From Chloroflexota bacterium (GTDB lineage Bacteria > Chloroflexota > Anaerolineae > UBA2200), in contig JACIWW010000001.1 in the NCBI GenBank assembly GCA_014360905.1, forward strand, positions 82,692-146,691: DNA of 64,000 bases. Reading direction: 5' to 3'. Below the pieces are notes generated by a model, which saw only the letters and a list, made by a program, of their open reading frames with translations, ran no database searches and was not told the DNA's origin. The position numbers and the translations under genes were made by a program. Below are positions 50,570-60,823 of this stretch, one piece after another; the first letter of the stretch is position 1; each line of letters opens with the position of its first letter.

Positions 50570-51310
50570 ATGGTTTTTAGTCCGGTCAAGACGCAAAGGG
50601 TATATATGCACATAGCGGATCAGATCAAGGCTCTGATCCTCAAAGGCGTATTCCCCGAAGGGAGCCAATTGCCGCCTGAGCGCGAATTGGCCGAACAACT
50701 ACAGGTTAGCCGCGCCTCCCTCCGAGAAGCCCTTAGTGCCCTGCAGATACTAGGTTTGGTTGAAACCCGGCCTGGGCAGGGCACTTTCATTTCTCCTGGC
50801 GCCTCCACCGCCCTTGCCCTTGGTAACGCTTGGCCGGAACAGGATCTGGAAAGCCCGTTCATCATCCTACAAGCCAGAAAAGCGGTAGAACCCGCTATCG
50901 CTGCCCTCGCCGCCCAACAGCGTTCCGAAGCATCCCTGGGCCACCTTCAAGAAACACTGAATTGGGTAGGCAGCTCTCCTACGGACGCACACGCTTTTTA
51001 CGAAGGAGATCGTAAATTTCATCTAGCCATTGCCGAAGCCACGGAGAACCCTGTCCTGCTACGCATGATGACCATTGTGCACGAATTGATGGGCCAAAAA
51101 CTATGGCTTACCCTCATGATGGGTTCCACCTTAGCCACACCGGGAAGATGGCGGCAAGCAGTTCAGGAGCACCACCATATTTACAAATCCATCGAGGCAC
51201 AAAACGCAGAGTTGGCTGCAACGCGGATGAAGGAACATCTGGACATGGTCGAAAAGTTCATGATCGAAGCCGACCTCGCGCGCTCAAGCCAACCTTATGT
51301 CGTATTGTAG
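50570..51310 (+). CDS. GntR/FadR family transcriptional regulator
   Basis: About 246 aa. The N-terminal winged helix has L-P-P-E-R-E-L-A-E-Q-L-Q-V-S-R-A-S-L-R-E-A-L and R-P-G-Q-G-T-F; the C-terminal FCD helical domain has the metal-type residues A-Y-E/F-H-L-A-I-A and E-H-H-H-I. It should repress the downstream oxidase and transporter genes until a small acid ligand binds. GGGGAG precedes ATG 50570. Confidence 0.9.
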   Translation: MVFSPVKTQRVYMHIADQIKALILKGVFPEGSQLPPERELAEQLQVSRASLREALSALQILGLVETRPGQGTFISPGASTALALGNAWPEQDLESPFIILQARKAVEPAIAALAAQQRSEASLGHLQETLNWVGSSPTDAHAFYEGDRKFHLAIAEATENPVLLRMMTIVHELMGQKLWLTLMMGSTLATPGRWRQAVQEHHHIYKSIEAQNAELAATRMKEHLDMVEKFMIEADLARSSQPYVVL

Positions 51311-51388
51311 CACGCATTGCGTGTGTTTTTACAATAAAATCGGTCCCTAATCATGGGGCATCGTTGACTCGTAGTTGAAGGAGCAAAT

Positions 51389-51718
51389 ATGCGCGTTGAG
51401 ATACACCCTATATTAGGGGAAATGAAGAAGCCACGCTTGGTCGAGATCGAAGTGGATGGCCAAGTCATCCAAGCAATCGAGGGAGAGCCAATTGCAGCGG
51501 CCTTGCTGGCCGCAGGGAAACACATCTTTCGCTATACGCGGAAGCGGCATGAGTCGCGGGGCGTCTTCTGCGCCATCGGTCGCTGCACAGATTGCATGAT
51601 GACGGTAGATGGCATCCCAAATGTCCGAACCTGCGTCACGCCGGTCAAGGCAGGGATGAAGATCCAAACTCAGCATGGACTGGGCGAATTTAGGAGGCCC
51701 TTCCATGAAGGAGACTGA
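51389..51718 (+). CDS. (2Fe-2S) subunit of heteromeric FAD oxidase/dehydrogenase
   Basis: A 109-aa protein with G-V-F-C-A-I-G-R-C-T-D-C and a later T-C-V-T-P, the plant-type [2Fe-2S] arrangement of SoxA-N/HcnA and opine or hydroxyproline oxidase gamma subunits. It overlaps the next gene by 14 nt, as usual for these complexes. Confidence 0.88.
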   Translation: MRVEIHPILGEMKKPRLVEIEVDGQVIQAIEGEPIAAALLAAGKHIFRYTRKRHESRGVFCAIGRCTDCMMTVDGIPNVRTCVTPVKAGMKIQTQHGLGEFRRPFHEGD

Positions 51719-52793
51719 ACTTGCCATCGTGGGTGCCGGACCAGCGGGGCTTTCGGCGGCTATCGAAGCAGCCCGTGCCGGGGTACAGGTAGTACTGATC
51801 GACGAAAACGAGAAACCCGGAGGACAGCTCTTCAAACAAATCCATAAATTCTTCGGCTCGAAGGAGCATTATGCCGGTATCCGTGGCATAGATATCGGCG
51901 CGAAGTTGCTCCGCGAAGTGGAAGCATGCGGCGTTCAAGTTCTGCTCAATTCGGTCGTCTGGGGTATCTTTTCTGACCACACCCTGGGCATTATCCATGA
52001 GCAGAAAAATCTCACGCTCAAGGCGCAAAAAATCCTCCTAGCTACAGGAGCAGCAGAGAACGCGCTGGCTTTCCCGGGTTGGACCCTCCCCGGAGTCATG
52101 GGTGCAGGAGCCATACAGACTCTGGTGAACATCCATCGCGTGCTCCCCGGACGGAGGGTACTGATGGTAGGCTCTGGAAACGTGGGCTTGATTGTTAGCT
52201 ATCAATTGCTGCAAGCAGGGGCGGAAGTAGTTGCTGTGCTGGAGGCAATGCCCAAAGTGGGCGGCTACGGCGTGCATGCCAGCAAACTCAGACGCCACGG
52301 CGTGCCCATCCTCACCTCCACGACGATCAAAGAGGCGCGGGGCAAGGAGAAGGTAGAGGAAGCGGTCTCTATCGGGCTGGATGAAAGCTGGCATGAAATT
52401 CCTGGGACAGAAAAGGTATATCAAGTAGACGTTATCTGCCTCGCTTTAGGGCTTACGCCGCTTTCCGAATTAGCATGGATGGCAGGGTGTCAATTCGACT
52501 ATATTCCTCAGCTTGGGGGACACATACCAGTGCACAATGAGAACATGGAGACCACTGTGCCTGGCATCTATGTCGCAGGGGATATGTCTGGGATAGAAGA
52601 GGCAAGCACAGCTATGGAAGAAGGAAAGCTGGCTGGGATCGCTGTAGCAGAAGCTTTGGGTTATCTATCCCCTGAAGAAGCAGCATGCAAGAAGGAACAA
52701 ATTTTGAGACGGCTGGATGAGCTGCGCAGTGGGCCCTTTGGCGGAGCCAGAAAACAAGGCAAAGAACACTTGAATCAGAGGTGTAGCCAATGA
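51705..52793 (+). CDS. FAD/NAD-binding subunit (HcnB/OoxA-like alpha)
   Basis: A 362-aa flavoprotein with two Rossmann motifs: [13 protein letters not shown] (N-terminus) and M-V-G-S-G-N-V-G-L (about residue 157), and a G-D-x-S region Y-V-A-G-D-M-S-G. It forms the electron-exit subunit of heteromeric amine oxidases. AGGAGG precedes ATG 51705. The next gene starts 4 nt inside its end. Confidence 0.87.
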   Translation: MKETELAIVGAGPAGLSAAIEAARAGVQVVLIDENEKPGGQLFKQIHKFFGSKEHYAGIRGIDIGAKLLREVEACGVQVLLNSVVWGIFSDHTLGIIHEQKNLTLKAQKILLATGAAENALAFPGWTLPGVMGAGAIQTLVNIHRVLPGRRVLMVGSGNVGLIVSYQLLQAGAEVVAVLEAMPKVGGYGVHASKLRRHGVPILTSTTIKEARGKEKVEEAVSIGLDESWHEIPGTEKVYQVDVICLALGLTPLSELAWMAGCQFDYIPQLGGHIPVHNENMETTVPGIYVAGDMSGIEEASTAMEEGKLAGIAVAEALGYLSPEEAACKKEQILRRLDELRSGPFGGARKQGKEHLNQRCSQ

Positions 52794-53287
52794 CACTAGC
52801 GAAAGACGGTGCGCTCTCTTTGGAGGAACTAGCCACATTGCCTGGTATGCCTTCTAAAGAGAGGCTGGAACAAGGCCCCGTGGTAGTCATTGAGTGTGCA
52901 CAGGAGATTCCGTGCAATCCGTGCGAAGCAGCCTGCCCTAATGAAGCAATCCAGGTAGGCGAACCCATCACTAATTTGCCCGTGTTAGTGGAGGATAAAT
53001 GCACCGGATGTGGCCTCTGCATCGCCGCCTGTCCCGGACAGGCCATCTTTGTGATAGACATGACGTATTCAGAGGCAGAGGCCACGGTGCAACTGCCCTA
53101 TGAATTTCTACCCCTTCCCGAAAAGGGTGAAATCGTTGATGGCTTAAATCGAGAGGGGCAAAGAGTATGCACCGCTCGCGTGCTGAAAGTGCTGAACCCG
53201 AAGAAATTTGATCGTACTCCAGTGATCACGATCGCTGTACCTAAAGAATGCGCTATGGCAGTGCGCAACATTGCCATCAGGAGGTAG
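52790..53287 (+). CDS. 4Fe-4S ferredoxin subunit
   Basis: A 165-aa protein. [14 protein letters not shown] and [16 protein letters not shown] bind two [4Fe-4S] clusters. The C-terminal domain has no cysteine motif. It likely passes electrons from the flavin subunits to a ferredoxin-linked acceptor, which suits an anaerobe. Confidence 0.87.
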   Translation: MTLAKDGALSLEELATLPGMPSKERLEQGPVVVIECAQEIPCNPCEAACPNEAIQVGEPITNLPVLVEDKCTGCGLCIAACPGQAIFVIDMTYSEAEATVQLPYEFLPLPEKGEIVDGLNREGQRVCTARVLKVLNPKKFDRTPVITIAVPKECAMAVRNIAIRR

Positions 53288-53297
53288 AAGAGACGGA

Positions 53298-53585
53298 ATG
53301 TCGCTAGAACCAGAGGATGAGGTGATTATCTGCCGATGCGAAGAGGTCTCTCTGAAAGAGATTCTCGAAGCCATTGCAGAGGGAGCACGTACAGTGAACG
53401 AAGTAAAAATGCGCACTCGGGCAGGAATGGGCCTTTGCCAAGGCAAGACCTGCCGTAGGCTGGTGAGCCAGATTCTTGCTCAACAAACAGGACAGCCCAT
53501 GGGAGAAATCATGCCAGCCACGTTCCGCCCACCGGTGAGGCCGGTGCCTATCGGCGTGCTCGCCACGGGCGATGATGAAGGGTAA
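53298..53585 (+). CDS. BFD-like (2Fe-2S) protein
   Basis: A 95-aa protein with I-I-C-R-C-E-E-V and G-L-C-Q-G-K-T-C, the C-x-C ... C-x4-C pattern of the BFD/Fer2_BFD domain. In related oxidases this domain is fused to the alpha subunit; here it is separate. ATG 53298 is chosen from spacing to the upstream stop. Confidence 0.85.
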   Translation: MSLEPEDEVIICRCEEVSLKEILEAIAEGARTVNEVKMRTRAGMGLCQGKTCRRLVSQILAQQTGQPMGEIMPATFRPPVRPVPIGVLATGDDEG

Positions 53586-53589
53586 GATA

Positions 53590-54753
53590 ATGCTTCCTGA
53601 TGTGGTGGTCATAGGCGGCGGAATTGTAGGATGTTCTTGCGCCTACTACCTAGCCCGTGAGGGAGTTAGGGTGTGCTTGGTGGAGAAAGGCAACCTAGCC
53701 TCGGGGACCTCCCGGGCTGGTCAAAGCCACATTGTCCTCTGGGAAGAGCCTGACATCAATCTGCAATTGGAGAAAGCAAGCCGCCTCCTGTATGAAGCGC
53801 TGGCCGAAGAGCTGCCCTTCGACATCGAGTACCGCAGAACCGGCAGCCTGGCACTCGTGGAAAACGCGGGGGATTGGGAGCCGTTCGAGCGCACCGTGCA
53901 CTCTCTGCAGGCACGAGGCTTGGACTGCCAATTGCTGACGAGCACAGACCTGTGTCGCCTGGAGCCGAATTTGGCACCCGATTTAGCAGGTGGAGCCTAT
54001 TTTCCAGAGGATGCGCAGGTGAACCCCATCCTGACCACACTGGCTTTGGCGCAAGCAGCTAAGAACATGGGTGCCGAGATCCGTCCCTTCACTGAGGTCA
54101 CCGGTATTGAGCTTTCAGCAGAGCGAAAAGTAACAGCTGTTGATACTACGACAGGGCGCATTCCCACCGCAATAGTGGTGAATGCTGCGGGAGTCTGGAG
54201 TGCTGCCATTGGGACAATGGTAGGGCTGGAGATACCCGTAATCCCTCGTCGAGGGCATATTATCGTAACTGAACCCGTGCCGGATAACCTCATCAACTGC
54301 AAAATCATTTTAGCAGCGGGCTACATGCAAACGCTGGGCGCGACCAGTGGGGTCGCCATGTCGGCCAATATCCAGCAGACGCACAGCGGCAATCTCTTGC
54401 TGGGAAGCAGCCGAGATTTTGGTGGTTTTGACCGCACAGTGAGACCCGAGGTCATCCGCGCCCAACTGGCGCGCAATCTGCGCTTCTTGCCAGCTCTCGC
54501 CAACATCCATGTCATCCGCACCTATGCTGGCTTGCGGCCATACAGCCCAGACCTAGTACCGATCATCAGCGAAGGCGATGGCGTGAAGGGTTTCTACATC
54601 GCCACGGGGCATGAAGGCGCGGGGATTACCATGGCCCCTATCACAGGGAAGCTGATCAGCGAGATGATTACCAGCAAGGCACCCACTGTGCCGTTGGAAC
54701 CATTATCATTGCGCCGTTTTTCTCACCGGCAAGAGGAGGACAGACTTGGCTAA
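53590..54753 (+). CDS. FAD-dependent oxidoreductase, DAO/SoxB-like beta subunit
   Basis: A 387-aa protein with D-V-V-V-I-G-G-G-I-V-G-C-S-C-A-Y and the DAO C-terminal G-H-E-G-A-G-I-T. Such subunits oxidise the C-N bond of sarcosine, D-amino acids, D-hydroxyproline or opines. Together with the four previous genes it makes one complex. AAGGG lies 7 nt before ATG 53590. Confidence 0.87.
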   Translation: MLPDVVVIGGGIVGCSCAYYLAREGVRVCLVEKGNLASGTSRAGQSHIVLWEEPDINLQLEKASRLLYEALAEELPFDIEYRRTGSLALVENAGDWEPFERTVHSLQARGLDCQLLTSTDLCRLEPNLAPDLAGGAYFPEDAQVNPILTTLALAQAAKNMGAEIRPFTEVTGIELSAERKVTAVDTTTGRIPTAIVVNAAGVWSAAIGTMVGLEIPVIPRRGHIIVTEPVPDNLINCKIILAAGYMQTLGATSGVAMSANIQQTHSGNLLLGSSRDFGGFDRTVRPEVIRAQLARNLRFLPALANIHVIRTYAGLRPYSPDLVPIISEGDGVKGFYIATGHEGAGITMAPITGKLISEMITSKAPTVPLEPLSLRRFSHRQEEDRLG

Positions 54754-55636
54754 GCACAACAAATGGTTCGGGGTCTATGTAGTGGTTTGCACGCCGTTTA
54801 CCGAGGATGACGAACTCGATGAAGAGGCATTGAGAAGGCATATCCAGTTTCTGCTTGATGCCGGAGTTCACGGGGTCATCCCTACAGGCAGCACGAGCGA
54901 ATTCGCCGCCCTATCTGAAAGCGAACGCAAAAGGATTGTAGATATCACCATAGACGAGGTAAAAGGCAGAGTGCCAGTAGTGGTTGGCACAGCAGCAGTG
55001 TCGACGCGGGACACCATCATGTACTCCCAATACGCAGAAAAAGCTGGTGCGGATGGTGTAATGATCGTACCTCCGTACTATTGCCATCCTACCGAACGTG
55101 AGGTATACTATCATTATGAGGCGGTCGCAGAGAGCATTCACCTGCCGATCATGCTGTACAATAATCCCTTTACCTCCGGGATAGACATGCAACCTGCCCT
55201 GATCGCACACCTGGCAGAATTGGACAATGTCGCCTATCTCAAAGAAAGCTCCGGCGACATGCGGCGTGTGAGCGAGATTATGCGACTTTGCGGGGATAAA
55301 ATGACCGTTTTCTGCGGAGCCGACAACCTTGCCTTGGAAATGTTCGCTATCGGTGTTCCAGGATGGGTAGCAGCTCCTGCCAACGCCATCCCGAGGCAAT
55401 GCGTGCAACTGTATGAACTTGCAGCCGTGAAAAAAGACCTTGATAAAGCGAAGCAACTGTACTTCAAACTGCTGCCTTATTTCACTGCGTTGGAATCGGG
55501 TCAATTTGTGCAATATGTGAAAGCATCGTTGGAAATCCTGGGCCATCCCATTGGCACACCCAGGCGGCCATTGCTGCGCCCACCTGAGGAGGAAATCGAG
55601 CATCTCAAGGAAATATTGGCTGCATTACCTGGATAG
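54746..55636 (+). CDS. DapA-family lyase/synthase (hydroxyproline deaminase or aldolase type)
   Basis: A 296-aa TIM-barrel protein. Schiff-base Lys in V-A-Y-L-K-E-S-S-G-D, pyruvate site G-S-T-S-E-F-A-A-L (usual G-T-T-G-E) and Y-N-N-P. The family includes dihydrodipicolinate synthase, N-acetylneuraminate lyase and pyrroline-4-hydroxy-2-carboxylate deaminase; context with a DAO complex favours the last. TTG start with AGGAGG upstream; overlaps the previous gene by 8 nt. Confidence 0.85.
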   Translation: MAKHNKWFGVYVVVCTPFTEDDELDEEALRRHIQFLLDAGVHGVIPTGSTSEFAALSESERKRIVDITIDEVKGRVPVVVGTAAVSTRDTIMYSQYAEKAGADGVMIVPPYYCHPTEREVYYHYEAVAESIHLPIMLYNNPFTSGIDMQPALIAHLAELDNVAYLKESSGDMRRVSEIMRLCGDKMTVFCGADNLALEMFAIGVPGWVAAPANAIPRQCVQLYELAAVKKDLDKAKQLYFKLLPYFTALESGQFVQYVKASLEILGHPIGTPRRPLLRPPEEEIEHLKEILAALPG

Positions 55637-55783
55637 CTTGTCCGCATCCCTTGCCCTTAGGGCTGGGTAGCGGTTCAATTCCGACCCCTGAAAAGGAAAG
55701 GAGGTGGTAGCGAAGGAAATGCCTACGCTGCTTCAGAATGGGTGGTTGCAACAAAAACTCAAAAACCAAAGGAGGGTGAAAAA

Positions 55784-57076
55784 ATGAAAGGCAAATTGCT
55801 CAAGGTTGTGCTTGTCGTGCTTGTGCTCAGCGTGTTCGTGTCCGCCTGCGCCCCGTCTCCTACGCCCACGCCACAGATCGTGGAAAAGGAGAAGATCGTC
55901 GAGAAAGAAAAGATCGTTGTGGTTACAGCCACACCGCCTCCGGCTGCCAAACCCATCAAAATTGGCTTGCCGGTAATCCTGACCGGGGCGGACACCTATG
56001 TGTTCGGGGAGATGGTGCGGGATGCTGCTATCCTGGCAGTAGAGGAGATCAACGCCGCCGGTGGGGTTCTGGGCCGCCCACTGGAACTGGTGGTCATGGA
56101 TGACGCCGGCGATCCTGCGCAAGCCGTGGCAGTGGCGCACAAGTTGTGTGAAGACCCTGAAATCGTCGCTGTTATTGGCCACACCTTCAGTGGTACCACA
56201 ATCCCCACCTTGCCCATCTACAATGAGTGCCGCCTGGCGCAGCTCGAGCTCGGGAGTAACCCCCGTATCACCGTCATGGGCTACGATCATGTCTTCCGCA
56301 TCACCTGCGCCAATGATCTCATCACTGGGTATGCCGGAGCGGATTACGTGGTCGAGAAGCTCGGTATCAAGTCCGTCGCCGTCATCCACAACAAGACGAT
56401 GTGGGGCGAAGCCGTGGCCACGGTGTTTGCCAAGCGGTGCGAGGAGCTGGGCGTGAAGGTAACCAGTTTCCAAGGCGTGGACAAGGATGCTGTGGACTTT
56501 ACCCCCACTCTGACCAAGGTCAATGCCGAGAAACCTGAGGCGGTATACTTCGCTGGTTACTCCGAGAGTGCCCTGGTGTGCAACCAGATGGCGGACTTGG
56601 GCATGAAGCAGCATTACATCGCTGCCGAAGCCACCAGCTCGGAATACGTCGACGCAGTGAAGGAAAGGGGTATTGGCACACTGGCTCCTACGGCTGCTCC
56701 GCCTCTCGACTTCAGGCCCGAGACGCGCAAATTCACCGCCGCCTTCAAGGAGAGATGGGGTAGAGATCCCGAGGAATGGTCTCCTGTCTACTATGATATC
56801 GTCTATGCTCTAGCGGCTGCGATCAAGCATGCTGGCACAACCGACAGGGAGGCCATCATCAAAGCCCTGCATGAAATCGAAGTCCCCAGCATTGTCCATC
56901 CGGGTGGTTTGGCATGGGATGCAACTGGCGAACCCAAGTACCCCGTTGCCTTCGTCTGGGAACTCCAGCCTGACTTGCAAATGAAAGTTGTATATGTCTG
57001 GCAGGGTACACCACCTTACCAAACCATGTCCTATCAGGAATACAAAACCCTGGTAGAGTCGTTGCTGGGGAAATAA
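55784..57076 (+). CDS. ABC transporter substrate-binding lipoprotein (Liv family)
   Basis: A 430-aa lipoprotein. Lipobox S-V-F-V-S-A-C, a repetitive charged linker (V-E-K-E-K-I), then a type I periplasmic-binding fold opening I-K-I-G-L-P-V-I-L-T-G. It binds an amino acid or amide for LivHMGF. AAGGAGG precedes ATG 55784. An upstream ORF (ATG 55719, 22 aa) ends in the TGA overlapping this ATG, a possible leader. Confidence 0.9.
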   Translation: MKGKLLKVVLVVLVLSVFVSACAPSPTPTPQIVEKEKIVEKEKIVVVTATPPPAAKPIKIGLPVILTGADTYVFGEMVRDAAILAVEEINAAGGVLGRPLELVVMDDAGDPAQAVAVAHKLCEDPEIVAVIGHTFSGTTIPTLPIYNECRLAQLELGSNPRITVMGYDHVFRITCANDLITGYAGADYVVEKLGIKSVAVIHNKTMWGEAVATVFAKRCEELGVKVTSFQGVDKDAVDFTPTLTKVNAEKPEAVYFAGYSESALVCNQMADLGMKQHYIAAEATSSEYVDAVKERGIGTLAPTAAPPLDFRPETRKFTAAFKERWGRDPEEWSPVYYDIVYALAAAIKHAGTTDREAIIKALHEIEVPSIVHPGGLAWDATGEPKYPVAFVWELQPDLQMKVVYVWQGTPPYQTMSYQEYKTLVESLLGK

Positions 57077-57172
57077 CAGTCTGCATTGGGCTTGGTTGGC
57101 GAGCGTGCTTGCCAACCAAGCCCACCAACTGCCGACTTTCATTAGCATTCCTAAGGAGGGGCAAACGATACA

Positions 57173-58135
57173 ATGACAACTTTTGTACAGCAAACCTTGA
57201 ATGGTCTAACTATTGGCATGATTTATGCCTTGATCGCTTTGGGCTACTCCATGGTCTATGGTGTCTTGAAAATGGTGAACTTTGCCCATGGCGACCTATG
57301 CGTCTTGGGCGCGATGTTCTCCCTGTTCTTGCTGCGCGCAACGGGCATTACCAAGGGCCGCCTCAACATTATTGACCCCCCATTGATGGGGACAAGGCTG
57401 TTGTTGGTGCTAGGGATGGTTTTCTTGGGCGGAATGCTGTGTTCCATGATCACATCCCTCATCATAGAAAGGCTAATCTACCGTCCATTGAGACGCGCTT
57501 CCATCTTGACCGTTCTAGTCAGCGCCTTGGGCGTCTCCATCGCTTTGTCCAATACCATGATGCTTGTCTTTGGACGCGAAATGAAAAGCTTTCCCTCGCT
57601 GTTGCAGAAAAAATACTTCACAATTCTAGGAGCCACGTATTCTAACCTCCAGGTGTTCATTGCCATCCTGACCATCCTCTTGTTGATTGGCCTGTTCTAT
57701 TTAGTCAACAGGACCACCCTGGGGAGATGTATCAGGGCTGTCGCCGCGGATAGGGACATGGCCGGGTTGCTTGGCATTGACGTGAACCGCGTTATTGTGG
57801 CGGTATTCGCACTTGGCGCTTCTCTAGGTGCAGTTGCCGGCATATCGCATGCGATGTATTATGGGCAGACGTACTATCTCACCGGCTACCAGCTCATGAT
57901 CCTGGGATGGGCATCAGCAGTCATCGGGGGCATTGGCGATATGCGCGGTTGCGTCATCGCAGGGCTACTTATAGGCTTGTTGGAAGCCGTCGGAGGTGGC
58001 TATCTCCCATTACTGACGGGCGGATTGTTGGGAGCGGACTACCGACGCATCTTTGTTTTCCTCGTGCTTATCATCACCCTGGTGATCAAGCCTTCTGGAA
58101 TTCTCGGTAAGCCAGAAGTAATCGTGAAAGCCTGA
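57173..58135 (+). CDS. livH: Branched-chain-type ABC permease LivH
   Basis: A 320-aa membrane protein starting with the LivH hallmark N-G-L-T-I-G-M-I-Y-A-L-I-A-L-G-Y-S-M-V-Y-G (about residues 9-29), helices throughout, and F-A-L-G-A-S-L-G-A-V-A-G near residue 210. AAGGAGGGG precedes the ATG. Confidence 0.93.
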   Translation: MTTFVQQTLNGLTIGMIYALIALGYSMVYGVLKMVNFAHGDLCVLGAMFSLFLLRATGITKGRLNIIDPPLMGTRLLLVLGMVFLGGMLCSMITSLIIERLIYRPLRRASILTVLVSALGVSIALSNTMMLVFGREMKSFPSLLQKKYFTILGATYSNLQVFIAILTILLLIGLFYLVNRTTLGRCIRAVAADRDMAGLLGIDVNRVIVAVFALGASLGAVAGISHAMYYGQTYYLTGYQLMILGWASAVIGGIGDMRGCVIAGLLIGLLEAVGGGYLPLLTGGLLGADYRRIFVFLVLIITLVIKPSGILGKPEVIVKA

Positions 58136-58170
58136 AATGGCTACAAGATCAGTATAAGGAGAGACAAAAA

Positions 58171-59223
58171 GTGTCCAACCAAAAGAATGACGATCGAGCG
58201 ACTACCCAATCATTGGGTACTTCCCCGAATCAAGTGCGGCAATACTGGCGCGTGCTCTCCAAGAAAGCATGGGGGAAAAGACTGCTCCTAGTTGCTATGG
58301 CTGTCCTGCTCTTGGCGCTACCCAAGATCATTACCAGCAACTATTGGTTGCGCATTATTGACATCGCAGGCCTTTATGTGATGATGGCATTGGGATACAA
58401 CCTTATGTTTGGCTATACAGGCCTCTTCAATCTGGGTTTTGCAGCGTTTTTTGCTATAGGAGCGTACTGCTATGCGATGATGGCCTCTCCACTGCACAAC
58501 GTGCACCTGCCCTTTCTGGTCATTCTCCCTGTGGCAGTTGGCTTGACTTCCCTAGTATCTTATCTACTAGGTATTCCCTCGATATCACTCGTCGGCGATT
58601 ATCTAGGGTTGGTGACCTTATCTTTTGCCGAGATCTTCAGAATTCTCGTAAATAACCTCAAGTTCACCAACGCTTCCTATGGCATCATCAACATTGATGC
58701 CATTAGGCTGCCCTTTTTCACATTTAAAAGCGTCAGCGATTACTACTACCTTATTTTGCCTCTCTGTGCCCTGATGTATTGGATCATCAAACGTCTAGAA
58801 GATTCGCGTATTGGAAGGGCATGGATGGCTATCCGCAACGATGAAGAAGCCGCTCGAACTTCGGGCTTAGATACGAAGCGCTTGAAGTTGCTCGCCTGCG
58901 CTATAGGAGTGGCTCCGGTAGGCATGGCAGGTGTTATCTTTGCCGGTATGCAAACTTTCGTCAGCCCGGAAAGTTTTACCTCCCGGGAGACGTGGTTGAT
59001 CATTGCTATGGCCATTGTGGGCGGGCTAGGTAATGCCGATGGCGCGGTTTTGGGCGCGCTATTGTTGACAATCTTGCCAGAACCACTGCGCGGCACGCCT
59101 CTAGAAAGTGCCAGAGCGCTCATTTATGGATTACTCTTGATCCTCTTTTCGCTTTTCCGCCCTCAAGGGCTATTGCCCAGGCGTTATTGGAAAGGCGAGG
59201 TCGAAACGGAGAAATCTGATTAA
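58171..59223 (+). CDS. livM: Branched-chain-type ABC permease LivM
   Basis: A 350-aa membrane protein, GTG start. A-L-G-Y-N-L-M-F-G-Y-T-G-L-F-N-L-G and E-A-A-R-T-S-G are family motifs. The hydrophilic N-terminal ~40 residues are longer than usual. Confidence 0.92.
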   Translation: MSNQKNDDRATTQSLGTSPNQVRQYWRVLSKKAWGKRLLLVAMAVLLLALPKIITSNYWLRIIDIAGLYVMMALGYNLMFGYTGLFNLGFAAFFAIGAYCYAMMASPLHNVHLPFLVILPVAVGLTSLVSYLLGIPSISLVGDYLGLVTLSFAEIFRILVNNLKFTNASYGIINIDAIRLPFFTFKSVSDYYYLILPLCALMYWIIKRLEDSRIGRAWMAIRNDEEAARTSGLDTKRLKLLACAIGVAPVGMAGVIFAGMQTFVSPESFTSRETWLIIAMAIVGGLGNADGAVLGALLLTILPEPLRGTPLESARALIYGLLLILFSLFRPQGLLPRRYWKGEVETEKSD

Positions 59224-59261
59224 GAAGCACGCTATCTATCTCAAAAACGGAGGTTCATGTC

Positions 59262-60104
59262 ATGGCTTTAGCCACTGGCGATATGAGCACGGGTAATAGC
59301 CCGAGCGAAACCAGAAATCCCTTAGATAACTTCCTGGTAGTGAAGGATTTGACGAAGGATTTCGGTGCACTGAGAGCGGTGAACCAGGTAAGTTTCGAGA
59401 TCCACCAGGGACAAATCTTCTCCCTCATCGGCCCTAACGGTGCCGGAAAGACCACCACGTTCAATCTCATCACGGGCGTCTTGCCTGTTACCTCCGGTGA
59501 GGTAACTTTTTGTGGAAGAAAACTCGTTGGTTTGCCAGCGCACAAGGTAACTGAGTTGGGAATTGCCCGCACCTACCAGTTAATCCGTGTCTTCAAGAAC
59601 ATGAGTGTGTTGGAAAACGTGCAAGTCGGTACCCATTGTCGGACGACAAACGGTGTCTGGGATGCTATTGTGCGCGCGCCGAAGGCAAGGCGAGAAGAAA
59701 AATGGAGCCGCGAAAGAGCTTTGGAACTGCTGCGTTTTGTCGGCATAGCGGAACATCGAGATAAGTTGGCAGGCGCCCTCACCTTTGGCCATCAGAGACG
59801 TCTGGAGATCGCGCGTGCACTGGCCTCTGAACCAAAGCTATTGCTGCTCGATGAACCAACTGCAGGCATGAACCCCTCCGAGAAGGAGGAGATGATCTCG
59901 CTCATCTACACCATTCGAGACCAGGGAGTTACCGTCCTGCTCGTAGAGCACGATATGAACGTCGTGATGGGCATTTCCGACTGGATAGCTGTTCTGGACC
60001 ATGGGGTCAAGATCGCAGAAGGCACTCCTGCGGAGATACAACGCGATGAGCGAGTCATAGAAGCATACTTAGGAAGGTGGGCGCATGAGCTTGCTGCAAG
60101 TTGA
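59262..60104 (+). CDS. livG: ABC ATPase LivG
   Basis: A 280-aa ATPase. Walker A G-P-N-G-A-G-K-T-T-T, Walker B L-L-L-L-D-E-P-T-A-G-M-N-P, and the signature loop reads L-T-F-G-H-Q-R-R-L-E as usual for LivG. Overlaps the next gene by 20 nt. Confidence 0.93.
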   Translation: MALATGDMSTGNSPSETRNPLDNFLVVKDLTKDFGALRAVNQVSFEIHQGQIFSLIGPNGAGKTTTFNLITGVLPVTSGEVTFCGRKLVGLPAHKVTELGIARTYQLIRVFKNMSVLENVQVGTHCRTTNGVWDAIVRAPKARREEKWSRERALELLRFVGIAEHRDKLAGALTFGHQRRLEIARALASEPKLLLLDEPTAGMNPSEKEEMISLIYTIRDQGVTVLLVEHDMNVVMGISDWIAVLDHGVKIAEGTPAEIQRDERVIEAYLGRWAHELAAS

Positions 60105-60798
60105 AAATCTGGTAACCAAATATGGCGGGATCCCTGCTCTGAAAGGGATATCCTTCGAGGTCAAAGAAGGCGAAATTGTAGCCTTGATCGGCGCCAACGG
60201 GGCTGGCAAATCAACCACATTGATGACCATCTCTGGAGCACTGAAACCATCCAGTGGGAAAATCATCTTTGATGGAAAAGAGATCCAAGGCATGCCCTCG
60301 CATGAAATTGTCAATCTCGGCATTATGCAGTGCCCAGAAGGAAGGAGGTTGTTCACCAGTATGACGGTAGAAGAAAACCTCCTCTTGGGTTACTATAGCC
60401 GACGCAGCGAGGGCAAGCCCGCCGACGCAATGCGCCGGGTCTTCAATCTATTCCCCAGATTGGAGGAGCGCCTGCACCAATCTGCTGGCACCCTGAGCGG
60501 AGGGGAACGACAGATGTTAGCCATTGGTCGAGCGCTCATGGCCAAGCCCAGACTTCTCATGTTGGACGAGCCCTCCCTGGGATTGGCGCCAAAATTGGTG
60601 GAGACTGTCTTGGACACCATCAAGCAAATCCGCGATGAGGGGGTCACCATTCTTCTGGTAGAGCAGAATGCCCGCGCCGCTTTGTCCATGGCCGACCGCG
60701 CCTATGCGCTAGAAGTCGGAAACATCACCCTGGAAGGAACGGGGCAGGAGCTCCTCCACGATGCAAGAGTTATCAAAGCATATCTCGGCGGCAAGTAG
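60085..60798 (+). CDS. livF: ABC ATPase LivF
   Basis: A 237-aa ATPase. Walker A G-A-N-G-A-G-K-S-T-T, signature L-S-G-G-E-R-Q-M-L, Walker B L-L-M-L-D-E-P-S-L-G-L-A-P. Completes the importer. Confidence 0.93.
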   Translation: MSLLQVENLVTKYGGIPALKGISFEVKEGEIVALIGANGAGKSTTLMTISGALKPSSGKIIFDGKEIQGMPSHEIVNLGIMQCPEGRRLFTSMTVEENLLLGYYSRRSEGKPADAMRRVFNLFPRLEERLHQSAGTLSGGERQMLAIGRALMAKPRLLMLDEPSLGLAPKLVETVLDTIKQIRDEGVTILLVEQNARAALSMADRAYALEVGNITLEGTGQELLHDARVIKAYLGGK

Positions 60799-60823
60799 CA
60801 AAGCAAGTTGAGAAGGCAAGTGG

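Noticed and set aside
55668..55690. CGGTTCAATTCCG resembling a tRNA T-arm
   Set aside because: No matching acceptor, anticodon or D arm around it.
55733..56614. A 293-aa minus-strand open frame over the substrate-binding protein gene
   Set aside because: Shadow frame; the plus-strand lipoprotein is unambiguous.
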